64,000 nucleotides of DNA from Rhizobium binae (GTDB lineage Bacteria > Pseudomonadota > Alphaproteobacteria > Rhizobiales > Rhizobiaceae). This document shows positions 40,210-48,009 of this stretch, piece after piece. Made by a program: the position numbers and the translations under genes. The notes beneath the pieces are model-generated. The model was not told the DNA's origin, searched no databases, and saw nothing but the letters and a program-made list of their open reading frames with translations. Position 1 is the first letter of the stretch. Every line of letters begins with the position of its first letter. The stretch spans positions 3,041,001 through 3,105,000 of the forward strand of contig NZ_CP071604.1 of assembly GCF_017357225.1 (NCBI RefSeq). The letters run 5' to 3'.

Positions 40210-41864
40210 AGAAGACTGGTGGGGAACTGATTGTCGAGGCGCTGAAGGCCAATGGCGCCAAACGCCTCTCCTGCGTGCCCGGCGAGAGCTATCTTGCCGT
40301 CCTGGATGCCCTGCGCGATAGCGATATCGACGTCCTCGTCTGCCGTCAGGAGGGCGGCGCGGCGATGATGGCGGATTGCTGGGGCAGGCTTACCGGCGAA
40401 CCCGGCATCTGCATGGTCACCCGCGGCCCCGGCGCCACCAATGCTTCCGCCGGCCTGCATATATCAAGACAGGACTCGATCCCGATGATCCTCTTCATCG
40501 GTCAGGTGCAGCGCGAAGCCCGCGAGCGCGAGGCCTTTCAGGAGGTCGAATTCCGCCGCGCCTTCACCGAATTCGCCAAATGGGTGGGCGAGATCGACGA
40601 TGCCGCCCGCATTCCCGAATTCGTCACCCGCGCCTTTGCGATCGCAACCTCCGGCCGCCCTGGCCCCGTGGTGCTGACACTGCCGGAGGATATGCTACGC
40701 GACGAAGTCGAGGCGCCCGGCGCCAAGCGTTACACGAGCGTCGAGGCCCATCCCGGCCGCAGCCAGATTGACGATCTCTACATAAGACTGCTGAAGGCCG
40801 AGCGGCCGATGGTGATCCTCGGCGGCACGCGCTGGGATGCCGATGCCGTCGCCGATTTTGCAGGCTTTGCCGAGCGCTTCCAATTGCCGGTAGGCTGCTC
40901 CTTCCGCCGGCAGATGCTGTTCGATCATCTTCATCGCTGTTACGCCGGCGATGTCGGCATCGGCATCAATCCAGCGCTCGCCAAGGAAATAAAGGAAAGC
41001 GACCTGCTGATCCTTCTTGGCGGCCGCATGTCGGAAATGCCGTCCTCGTCCTATACGCTGATCGATATCCCCTACCCCGAGCAATCGCTGGTGCATATCT
41101 ATCCCGATCCTTCCGAACTGGGACGCGTCTACCGCCCGGATCTCGCCATCTGCGCCGCTCCTTCCGATTTCGTCGCCGCCCTCGCCGACCTCGAAGCGCC
41201 GGCCGAGCCGCACTGGGCGGAACGCACGCAGCGCATGCACCAGGCCTATCTTTCCTGGTCGAAGCCGCCGGCAACAGGTCCGGGTGCCGTCCATATGGGT
41301 CCGATCATGGAATGGCTGGAAGCCAATACCGGGCCGGAGACGATCTTCACCAATGGCGCCGGCAACTACGCCACCTGGCTGCACCGCTTCCATCGTTTCC
41401 GACGCTTCAACACCCAAGCCGCCCCCACCTCCGGCTCGATGGGCTACGGCCTGCCGGCCGCGGTCGCCGCCAAGCGGCTCTTTCCCGAGTGCGAGGTCAT
41501 CTGTTTTGCCGGCGACGGCTGTTTCCTGATGCACGGCCAGGAATTCGCCACCGCCATCCGCTACGGCCTGCCGATCATCGCGATCGTCGTCAACAACGGC
41601 ATGTACGGCACGATCCGCATGCATCAGGAGCGCGAATATCCCGGCCGCGTCAGCAGCACCGACCTCACCAATCCCGATTTCGCAGCCCTTGCCCGCGCCT
41701 ATGGCGGCCATGGCGAGACAGTGGAGCGCACCGAGGAGTTCGCCGCAGCCTTCGCTCGGGCGCGAGACAGCGGCAAGCCGGCGATCATCGAAGTCAAACT
41801 CGATCCCGAGGCGATCACGCCGACACGCACGCTTTCGGAAATCGCGCAAACAAAAAGCCGGTAA
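40206..41864 (+). CDS. Thiamine-diphosphate enzyme, acetolactate-synthase-like
   Basis: 552 residues with the three domains of POX/ALS enzymes. PYR domain with the catalytic Glu in CRQEGGAAMMADCWGR and TRGPGATNASAGLH; a central domain (PMVILGGTRW); a PP domain with the Mg-ThDP motif from GDGCF to VNNGMYG. It is not paired with a small regulatory subunit, so it is unlikely to be the biosynthetic ALS. Overlaps the CoA-transferase gene by 4 bp. A CoA-transferase plus ThDP enzyme recalls frc-oxc of oxalate metabolism, but this sequence is ALS-like rather than Oxc-like. Confidence 0.88.
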   Translation: MKKTGGELIVEALKANGAKRLSCVPGESYLAVLDALRDSDIDVLVCRQEGGAAMMADCWGRLTGEPGICMVTRGPGATNASAGLHISRQDSIPMILFIGQVQREAREREAFQEVEFRRAFTEFAKWVGEIDDAARIPEFVTRAFAIATSGRPGPVVLTLPEDMLRDEVEAPGAKRYTSVEAHPGRSQIDDLYIRLLKAERPMVILGGTRWDADAVADFAGFAERFQLPVGCSFRRQMLFDHLHRCYAGDVGIGINPALAKEIKESDLLILLGGRMSEMPSSSYTLIDIPYPEQSLVHIYPDPSELGRVYRPDLAICAAPSDFVAALADLEAPAEPHWAERTQRMHQAYLSWSKPPATGPGAVHMGPIMEWLEANTGPETIFTNGAGNYATWLHRFHRFRRFNTQAAPTSGSMGYGLPAAVAAKRLFPECEVICFAGDGCFLMHGQEFATAIRYGLPIIAIVVNNGMYGTIRMHQEREYPGRVSSTDLTNPDFAALARAYGGHGETVERTEEFAAAFARARDSGKPAIIEVKLDPEAITPTRTLSEIAQTKSR

Positions 41865-41910
41865 GCCCGTGACCGAACCCGCTCGGGTTGATCATGCACC
41901 TACCGGCTTT
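41854..41910. terminator. Branched terminator between convergent genes
   Basis: Outer stem AAAGCCGGTA (41854-41863) with TACCGGCTTT (41901-41910) encloses an inner hairpin AACCCG/CGGGTT (41876-41889). The outer stem overlaps the ThDP-enzyme stop codon. A-rich and T-rich flanks allow use in both directions, for the ThDP enzyme and for the ridA-like gene. Confidence 0.6.
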
Positions 41911-41930
41911 GACACAATTATGCGATGACC

Positions 41931-42275
41931 TCAGTCGATCGCGGCCGTGACGATGAACTCGACCTTGTATTTCGGCGCTGCGAGCTTGGCTTCGCTGGTG
42001 GCGCGGGCCGGCGGATTGGCCGGATCGATCCAGGCTTCCCAGGCGGCGTTCATCTCGGCGAAATAAGCGATGTCGGAGAGATAGACGAGGGTCTGGAGGA
42101 TCTTCGACTTGTTGCTGCCGGCTGCAGCCAGCAGGCGGTCGACTTCGGCAAGCGCGGATTTGCACTGATCGGTGACGCCTTCGCCCTCGCCGACCTGGCC
42201 TGCGAGATAAACCGTGTTGCCGTGAATAACCGCGCCGCTCATGCGTGCGCCGACGTCGATACGCTTAATGCTCAT
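41931..42275 (-). CDS. RidA/YjgF family protein
   Basis: About 114 residues. RidA proteins deaminate reactive enamine/imine intermediates from PLP enzymes. Conserved segments: GNTVYLAGQVGEG, QCKSALAEVDRLLAAAGSNK, ILQTLVYLSDI and the C-terminal KYKVEFIVTAAID. The Arg in PARATSEAKL may correspond to the RidA carboxylate-binding Arg; the surrounding sequence differs from the RidA subgroup, so this may be one of the Rid1-7 groups without deaminase activity. AGGAG precedes two tandem ATGs (42278 and 42275). Confidence 0.88.
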   Translation of the reverse strand: MSIKRIDVGARMSGAVIHGNTVYLAGQVGEGEGVTDQCKSALAEVDRLLAAAGSNKSKILQTLVYLSDIAYFAEMNAAWEAWIDPANPPARATSEAKLAAPKYKVEFIVTAAID

Positions 42276-42347
42276 CATAGTCTCCTGAGTGAATGAACAG
42301 TGACGGCGCTGCGGTGCAGCGCCGGAAAATCGGCAGCCGGAACGGGC

Positions 42348-42686
42348 CTAGCTGCGGATATGATGGGTCTTCTGGTAGATCGCCGTCGAGCGGGCGCCGG
42401 AACGGCAATAGCCGAGCATCGGCCGCGGGAATTCGTCGAGTGCATCGACCATGCCCTGCACCGCCTCCTCGGTCACGCCCATCGGTCCAACCGGCACATG
42501 GGTGATCTCGAGGTCGAGTTCTCTCGCACGCGCCTCGATGACCGCGAATGAGGTCTGATCGGGACTCTCATGGTCTGGACGGTGGCAGACAATCGATTTG
42601 AACCCCAGCGCCTTGATCTCGTCGAGGTCCTCGAGCGTAATCTGGCCCGAGACCGAATATTCATCGTCGATCTGGCGAATATCCAT
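42348..42686 (-). CDS. TIGR01244/DUF442 phosphatase-like protein
   Basis: 112 residues with a dual-specificity-phosphatase/rhodanese-like fold. SVSGQITLEDLDEIKALGFK and SIVCHRPDHES at the N-terminus and the P-loop YCRSGARSTAIY (CxxGxR-type) near the C-terminus. The family is found alone or fused to metallo-beta-lactamase (Blh, ETHE1-like persulfide dioxygenase) in sulfide metabolism of rhizobia and Agrobacterium. Here it stands without that partner, between ridA-like and DUF4432 genes on the same strand. Confidence 0.85.
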   Translation of the reverse strand: MDIRQIDDEYSVSGQITLEDLDEIKALGFKSIVCHRPDHESPDQTSFAVIEARARELDLEITHVPVGPMGVTEEAVQGMVDALDEFPRPMLGYCRSGARSTAIYQKTHHIRS

Positions 42687-42758
42687 CGTCCTGTCTCCTC
42701 ATAAAATCGTGGGCTGAAGGTCTACGACGGAGGCCGGCGAGCGTCAACAAAACTTCAC

Positions 42759-43595
42759 TCAGAGGAAGGCAAAGCTCAGCACGTAGCTACGGCTTTCACC
42801 GGGCGCCAGCATGTTGAATTCGCCGGCCGCTTCGAGCTCGTCACGCAACACCCAGCGATGCGAGACCGGCTCGATTCCGATGATATGGGCCGGCGTCTTC
42901 TGGTTGCGCCAGACCTGGAGGTAGGGAAGCGTATCGGCACGGAAGCGCACGCGGAGCGTCCTGCCGCCGATCGCCGCGATCGGTCCGAGGCGAACCTCCG
43001 CCAAGCCGTCTTCCGTTGCCGGCGCCGGCACACAGAAGATGCCGCCCGGCTCCTCGCCGAAGGTCCACGGGAAACCGCCATTCTCCAGCATTCGGCCTTC
43101 GAGCCGCGTGCCCTCGTCCAGCCATTTGCCGCCGGTATTCATGTGATACATCAGGAAGGTCGGCACTGTCCGGTCGCTGGTGTTGACGACCCGGTCCTCG
43201 AGCCGAACCTCGCCGGTCGCCCCATCGATCCGCCATAGCCGCTCGATGCGCTGCGGCAGGCCCTCGACGGTTACAATATCGATATCGGCGCGGCATTCGG
43301 CATTCCCGTTCTCGTATGTCGACCACAGCACCTTGGCCGCATGACCAGAGGCCGATCCGTGCAGCGGATAGACCTTGCCGTCGGCCCCGGCGATCGGCTG
43401 GCGGTGACGGATATGGTCCGGCCCGCAGGTAAAGAGGAAGCCTTCGAGGGAGTGATCGATTCGCGGATCGCCATCATCGGGAATAGCCCGCTTCGGGGCG
43501 ATGTCGACGCCCTCGACGATGCATCCTGCAATATCCAGGACCGATGTCTCATCGAGCATCAGGCGCGGCCCGCTTGCAGCGGCAAATTCGATCAT
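42759..43595 (-). CDS. Aldose-1-epimerase-like protein, DUF4432 type
   Basis: 278 residues of the galactose-mutarotase-like beta-sandwich superfamily. Recognisable: HSLEGFLFTCGPDHIRHRQP, PLHGSASGHAAKVLW, LMYHMNTGGKWLDEG and GIEPVSHRWVLRDEL, including conserved His and Glu positions of aldose-1-epimerases. Predicted to act on a sugar anomer or sugar derivative; the substrate is unknown. First gene of a loose minus-strand series (72- and 72-bp gaps) with the DUF442 and RidA genes. Confidence 0.82.
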   Translation of the reverse strand: MIEFAAASGPRLMLDETSVLDIAGCIVEGVDIAPKRAIPDDGDPRIDHSLEGFLFTCGPDHIRHRQPIAGADGKVYPLHGSASGHAAKVLWSTYENGNAECRADIDIVTVEGLPQRIERLWRIDGATGEVRLEDRVVNTSDRTVPTFLMYHMNTGGKWLDEGTRLEGRMLENGGFPWTFGEEPGGIFCVPAPATEDGLAEVRLGPIAAIGGRTLRVRFRADTLPYLQVWRNQKTPAHIIGIEPVSHRWVLRDELEAAGEFNMLAPGESRSYVLSFAFL

Positions 43596-43850
43596 CGCAG
43601 TCTCCTCAGGGATTTATCGGTCGCCGTAGGGTTAGGTTTCACGCCATCTTTCGTCAATCGGCGCCGTTCCCCTCTTGCGCTTTTGACGCGATCATGGATT
43701 TTGCGGAACTGCAGCAGAGACGCAAACGTTTATGAGTAAAAGGAAATCTTAGGGATTTTCATATTTTGTTCAGCACGGTTTCATAAATTCCACACTAGCG
43801 TCAAAATTCGCGGGTGTGTGTCGGCCCAGTCACTGTTCGAGGTGTGAGAC

Positions 43851-45251
43851 GTGAATCGCTTTTTGAAGTCGGCATTTTCGCTTGCGGTCGTGCTGGCGGC
43901 CGTTGCGGCCGCGGCGCCGGACGCCGGCGCACAGCAATTTCGTGACCGCCGTCAAAACGATATCGTGCTGGTCACGCCGACCGGCGAAATTCTCGATTAT
44001 GTCCCGCGCGGCTATATCTACGCCCGCGACCGCAGCGGCAATCGCGTGCTGATCGACGCCTACGGCAATATCGTCGCCACCGAGATGCGCGCCCGCGGTT
44101 ATTATCCGCCGCGACCCGGCCCGCGCGACCTCTACGCCGACCGGAACGGCAACGATCCCTATTATGCCGACGACAATTCCTATGGCGATGCGCGTTATTC
44201 CGAACGCGGCGCCGTCACCGGCGGCATTCCGCGTGACGCAGCGATCGAACGCCAGCCGCTCGGTGAGGAGCCCTATCCTGACGATAACAGCATCGGCAAT
44301 CCGCAGCCGGGCGACGATTACGCCTCAATCGATCCCGATCAGCAGATCCCGCCCGCCGATGCGCCGATGACCGCGCCCGACGAGCCCGTCATCACGCTGA
44401 AGAACAAGTCGAAGCCCGAGATCGTCGCGCTGCAGGTCTTCCTCGACCGTGCCGGCATTTCGCCTGGCGTCATCGACGGCCATATGGGCTCGAACGTCAG
44501 CAAGGGGATCTATGCTTACGACCAGATGACCGGGTCGAAGCTCGACCCCAACGACACCGATGCCATTCTGGAAGAGTTGCGCATGAACGGCGGTCTGCCG
44601 ATCGTCAGCTACACGATCACGCCGGCCGACGCCGCCGGCCCCTTCGTCGCAGAGATTCCGGAAGACTATTCGCACAAGGCGCTGCTGCCGTCGCTTGCCT
44701 ATACGTCGACCACGGAAATGCTGGCCGAGCGCTTCCACATGGATGAGGCCTTCCTCAAGGAGATGAACCCCGGCGCCGACTTCAGCGTTCCCGGCACGGT
44801 CATCAAGGTCGTCAATCCGGGCGAGCCAAAAACCGGCGAGGTTGCCCGCATCATCGCCGACAAGGGCCGCAAACAGGTCTTCGCCTATGACAGCGCCGGC
44901 AACCTCCTTGCCGCCTACCCGGCATCGATCGGCTCTACCGACACCCCCTCCCCCTCGGGCACCGTCACGGTCGAGCGCGTCGCGTTCAATCCCGGTTATA
45001 CCTATAATCCGAAGATCAATTTCCAGCAGGGCGCCAACGACAAGGTCCTCAATATTCCGCCAGGCCCGAACGGTCCCGTCGGCACCGTCTGGATGGCGCT
45101 CTCCAGGCCGACCTACGGCATCCACGGCACGCCCGAACCCTCCAAGATCGGCCGCACCCAGAGCCACGGCTGCATCCGCCTGACCAACTGGGACGCGACC
45201 GAGCTTGCCAAAATGGTTAAGCCGGGCGTGACGGTCGAATTCGTCGATTGA
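43851..45251 (+). CDS. L,D-transpeptidase (YkuD) with PG-binding-like region
   Basis: 466 residues from GTG 43851. Signal peptide to about residue 28. An Asp/Tyr/Pro-rich low-complexity region follows, then a peptidoglycan-binding-like fold (VALQVFLDRAGISPGVIDGH) and the YkuD domain. The active site HGTPEP...SHGCIRLTNWDA is intact, with catalytic Cys at about 441. Expected to form 3-3 cross-links or attach lipoproteins to the wall. Such enzymes are abundant in Rhizobiales, whose polar growth relies on L,D-transpeptidation. Converges with the acetyltransferase gene. Confidence 0.93.
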   Translation: MNRFLKSAFSLAVVLAAVAAAAPDAGAQQFRDRRQNDIVLVTPTGEILDYVPRGYIYARDRSGNRVLIDAYGNIVATEMRARGYYPPRPGPRDLYADRNGNDPYYADDNSYGDARYSERGAVTGGIPRDAAIERQPLGEEPYPDDNSIGNPQPGDDYASIDPDQQIPPADAPMTAPDEPVITLKNKSKPEIVALQVFLDRAGISPGVIDGHMGSNVSKGIYAYDQMTGSKLDPNDTDAILEELRMNGGLPIVSYTITPADAAGPFVAEIPEDYSHKALLPSLAYTSTTEMLAERFHMDEAFLKEMNPGADFSVPGTVIKVVNPGEPKTGEVARIIADKGRKQVFAYDSAGNLLAAYPASIGSTDTPSPSGTVTVERVAFNPGYTYNPKINFQQGANDKVLNIPPGPNGPVGTVWMALSRPTYGIHGTPEPSKIGRTQSHGCIRLTNWDATELAKMVKPGVTVEFVD

Positions 45252-45265
45252 GGGGCGATACCAAT

Positions 45266-45718
45266 CTACAGTGGCTTTCGGAAGAACACGACGCGCTGTG
45301 TCTCCTCAAAACCTAAAGCGATATGGAGTGCATGGCTGGCCGAATTCTCGAGCAGCGCGTCAGAGCCGAATTCAACACACCCAAGCGACCTCCCCCAATC
45401 GGCGACGGCACTGCAAAGCAACCGTGCGATACCCTTTCGCCTGTCACCGGGCCGGACATAAACCCCTTCTAGGAACAGAACGGGCGAACTGCTGCATCCG
45501 TTCACATAATCATGACGCAAAGTGGCCTCAGCAAACCCGACAGCTTCATGCGCAGCATTTCGCGCGATGAACGCGATGGCTTCTCCGCCTTCTGAAAGAA
45601 ACGCCCGGGCCAACTCAGCTCGATGAGATTCAAGCGAGTGATGCGGCCATAGCGCAACGCGAAGCTGCGCCCATGGCTCAACATCTTTGATAGTCCCAAT
45701 CTCAATAATCGATTCCAT
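45266..45718 (-). CDS. GNAT acetyltransferase resembling aminoglycoside 6'-N-acetyltransferase
   Basis: 150 residues from ATG 45718 (AAGGAGGG upstream). The order of segments VALWPHHSLESHRAELA, LRHDYVNGCSSSPVLFLEGV, RPGDRRKGIARLLCSAVADW, and HIALGFEETQRVVFFRKPL follows the chromosomal AAC(6')-I enzymes throughout, including the acetyl-CoA loop RRKGIA. So it may acetylate the 6'-amine of aminoglycosides such as kanamycin or tobramycin, or a similar natural amine. Whether it confers resistance depends on expression and substrate and is not known. Isolated; the codon use looks less GC3-biased than its neighbours, hinting at acquisition. Confidence 0.85.
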   Translation of the reverse strand: MESIIEIGTIKDVEPWAQLRVALWPHHSLESHRAELARAFLSEGGEAIAFIARNAAHEAVGFAEATLRHDYVNGCSSSPVLFLEGVYVRPGDRRKGIARLLCSAVADWGRSLGCVEFGSDALLENSASHALHIALGFEETQRVVFFRKPL

Positions 45719-45929
45719 ATTGCGGTTCCCTCCTTGTCGCAAAAATCCCGGCAAAGCGAATGTTTTGCGACAGGTGAGTGCATAGAATGCTTCGCGAAGA
45801 TATTTCGACAAGATAACCGCCCAAACACCCGTTTCACAGGGCATTCGGCACGAGCATTTACTTGGATTCTGCAATTCGGTTAGGGACCGGGATCGCTTTG
45901 GCAGTCTTTCTATTTCATGCGGGAGGTAT

Positions 45930-46628
45930 TCAGGCGGCCGTCGCCATGCGGGCCGAGGCCGGCAGCCGGACCGGCAGCTTGCGCATGATTTCCTCGGCAA
46001 AACAGGTTGCGTTCTCACGCGCCTTGTCGAGATTGCTGACGCGCGAGGGGTCGATCGTGTGCAGCGTGCCGCCACAATCGAAGATGTCGCGGAAGGCCGA
46101 ACGTTCGATAATCGCGGTGTCGAGCACCGGCACGAGCCGCTCGCTGAGCAGCGACTTGACGAGTTGCAGCGCCCGGGTCGTCACCATCGAATTGACGCGG
46201 GTAAGCACCACCGAATGGCCGATCTTGATTCCCGCCTTCTCGTCCAGATATTGCAACAGTTCCAGCACCTGCGCGCCGCCGCGCGCATCCATGGCACAGC
46301 CCTGGATCGGGATCAGCACGTGGTCGGAAAGGCCGACGGCGGTGGCAAGCAGCGGATTGCGCGCGCCCGGCAGATCGACGATGAAATAATCGGTATTATG
46401 CTTGTTCTCGCTGATATGCTGCGGCAGCGAAGCGGTGGTCACGAAATCGATCACGGAAACATTGGGGACGTGAGCTGAAATCTCGTGCCAGCGCGAAATC
46501 CAGTGCTGCGGATCGGCGTCGAGAATGGTGACGCGGTAACCCTTGCGGGCAAGTTCGGTCGCGAGCAGCAGAACAGCGGTCGTCTTGCCGGCGCCGCCCT
46601 TGGTATTTGCGAATGTGATGACAGGCAT
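45930..46628 (-). CDS. VirC1-like ParA/MinD ATPase, orphan
   Basis: 232 residues from ATG 46628 (GAGGA upstream). Deviant Walker A ANTKGGAGKTT (residues 7-17), Walker A' ILDADPQHWISRWHE and Walker B FIVDLPGARNP mark a ParA-type ATPase. The DAD-x-RW pattern and the LLATAVGLSDHVLIPIQ region resemble Agrobacterium VirC1 and other small ParA homologues. There is no parB or centromere-like repeat beside it, so a chromosomal or plasmid partitioning role is unlikely; cargo positioning is a guess. The window's only ParA-like gene. Confidence 0.85.
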   Translation of the reverse strand: MPVITFANTKGGAGKTTAVLLLATELARKGYRVTILDADPQHWISRWHEISAHVPNVSVIDFVTTASLPQHISENKHNTDYFIVDLPGARNPLLATAVGLSDHVLIPIQGCAMDARGGAQVLELLQYLDEKAGIKIGHSVVLTRVNSMVTTRALQLVKSLLSERLVPVLDTAIIERSAFRDIFDCGGTLHTIDPSRVSNLDKARENATCFAEEIMRKLPVRLPASARMATAA

Positions 46629-46804
46629 ATTCAGTCCTCGGAAGGAAATGGTGCGAGCCGGAATCGCTCTTTTACGCACCATCGAGCATCGTGCGGTTAA
46701 TCCATCCTTTCTAATCATGGTTAACAAATTCCAAACGCGCCCGCCGAAATTGCAGCCGGTATTTTTCACATCCCTAAAATTCAGAGTGCTCACAAACGAA
46801 AGGC

Positions 46805-46826
46805 CCGGAGAATCAGGATTCTCCGG
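46805..46826 (-). terminator. Hairpin terminator after the Fe-alcohol dehydrogenase gene
   Basis: Perfect 10-bp stem CCGGAGAATC/GATTCTCCGG with a 2-base centre, 13 bp after the dehydrogenase stop. On the minus strand it is followed by a moderately T-rich stretch (CCTTTCGTTTG). Confidence 0.7.
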
Positions 46827-46839
46827 ACCGATCTGCGGA

Positions 46840-48009
46840 TCAGCTCCTCTGATCTGAGAAGCAATCCCTAAACAGCGCCTTGGTATTTTCAAGCGTCATG
46901 GCGACCGGGTTGCCCCCGGCACTCGGATCTTCAATTGCCATGGCCGACAATTCGTCGATGCGGTCGGCGGCGATTCCCATTGCCGTCAGAGTTTCCGGCA
47001 CGCCGAGGTCGGAGCGAAGCTTCAGCACATAGTCGTAGAAGCCGTCGAAACCGCCGGAAATGCCGAGATAGGCGGCAGCGCGGCCGATCTTCTCCTCGAT
47101 CGCGGTGCGGTTGAAGCGCAGCACCGCCGGCATGACAACCGCATTGGTCATGCCGTGATGGGTGTTGTAGACCGCGCCGATCGGGTGCGACAGCGCATGA
47201 ATGGCGCCGAGCCCTTTCTGGAAAGCGACCGCGCCCATGGCGGCGGCTGCCATCATGTTGGCGCGGGCTTCGAGATCGGTGCCCTCCCGATAGGCGCGCG
47301 GCAGGAACTCCTTGACGAGCCGCATGCCTTCCAGCGCGATGCCCGCCGACATCGGATGATAGAAGGGCGAGGAATAGGCCTCCAGGCAATGGGCGAAGGC
47401 ATCCATGCCGGTGCCGGCCGTGATGATCTTCGGCATGCCGACCGTCAGCTCCGGATCGGAAATCACAACGCCGGGCAGGAACTTCGGATGGAAGATGATC
47501 TTCTTCACATGCGTTTCGGAATTGGTGATGACGCTGGCGCGCCCCACTTCCGAGCCGGTACCGGCCGTCGTCGGCACCGCGACGATCGGCGCGATGCCCT
47601 CGAGGCTCGCGCGCGTCCACCAGTCGCCGATATCCTCGAAATCCCAGACCGGCCGCGTCTGGCCGACCATGAAGGCGACGCACTTGCCGAGATCGAGGCC
47701 CGAGCCGCCGCCAAAGGCGACGACGCCGTCATGACCGCCGTCTCGGAACGCCCTGACACCGGCATCGAGGTTCTTCTCGTTCGGGTTCGGATCGACCTCG
47801 GCGAAGATCGCCCGACCAAGACCGGCGTCCTCCAGAATGTCGAGCGCGTTCTTGGTGATCGCCATCGATGCAAGGCCGCGATCGGTGACGAGCAGCGGCT
47901 TTTTCATGCCGAGGCTCTTGCAGGCGTCGGCCAACTCCTTGATGCGGCCCCGGCCGAGCTTGACCGATGTCGGATAGCTCCAGTTTGCGGTGATGTTGCT
48001 GCTGCTCAT
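46840..48009 (-). CDS. Iron-containing alcohol dehydrogenase
   Basis: 389 residues of the group III Fe-ADH family. NAD-binding GGGSGLDLGK, substrate/cofactor TTAGTGSEVGRASVI, and the metal ligands in GMDAFAHCLEAYSS and GAIHALSHPIGAVYNTHHG. Expected to interconvert an alcohol and an aldehyde. Starts 4 bp inside the end of the aldehyde dehydrogenase gene, so the two make a coupled alcohol to aldehyde to acid module. Neighbours suggest the alcohol may be a gamma-glutamylated amino alcohol. Confidence 0.93.
   Translation of the reverse strand: MSSSNITANWSYPTSVKLGRGRIKELADACKSLGMKKPLLVTDRGLASMAITKNALDILEDAGLGRAIFAEVDPNPNEKNLDAGVRAFRDGGHDGVVAFGGGSGLDLGKCVAFMVGQTRPVWDFEDIGDWWTRASLEGIAPIVAVPTTAGTGSEVGRASVITNSETHVKKIIFHPKFLPGVVISDPELTVGMPKIITAGTGMDAFAHCLEAYSSPFYHPMSAGIALEGMRLVKEFLPRAYREGTDLEARANMMAAAAMGAVAFQKGLGAIHALSHPIGAVYNTHHGMTNAVVMPAVLRFNRTAIEEKIGRAAAYLGISGGFDGFYDYVLKLRSDLGVPETLTAMGIAADRIDELSAMAIEDPSAGGNPVAMTLENTKALFRDCFSDQRS

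Noticed and set aside
39007..41864. Oxalate operon frc-oxc
   Set aside because: The ThDP protein has acetolactate-synthase-like motifs and lacks close similarity to Oxc; the general family names are used instead.
45862..46389. Plus-strand frame next to the acetyltransferase gene
   Set aside because: Lies opposite the VirC1-like ParA gene, which has full Walker motifs.
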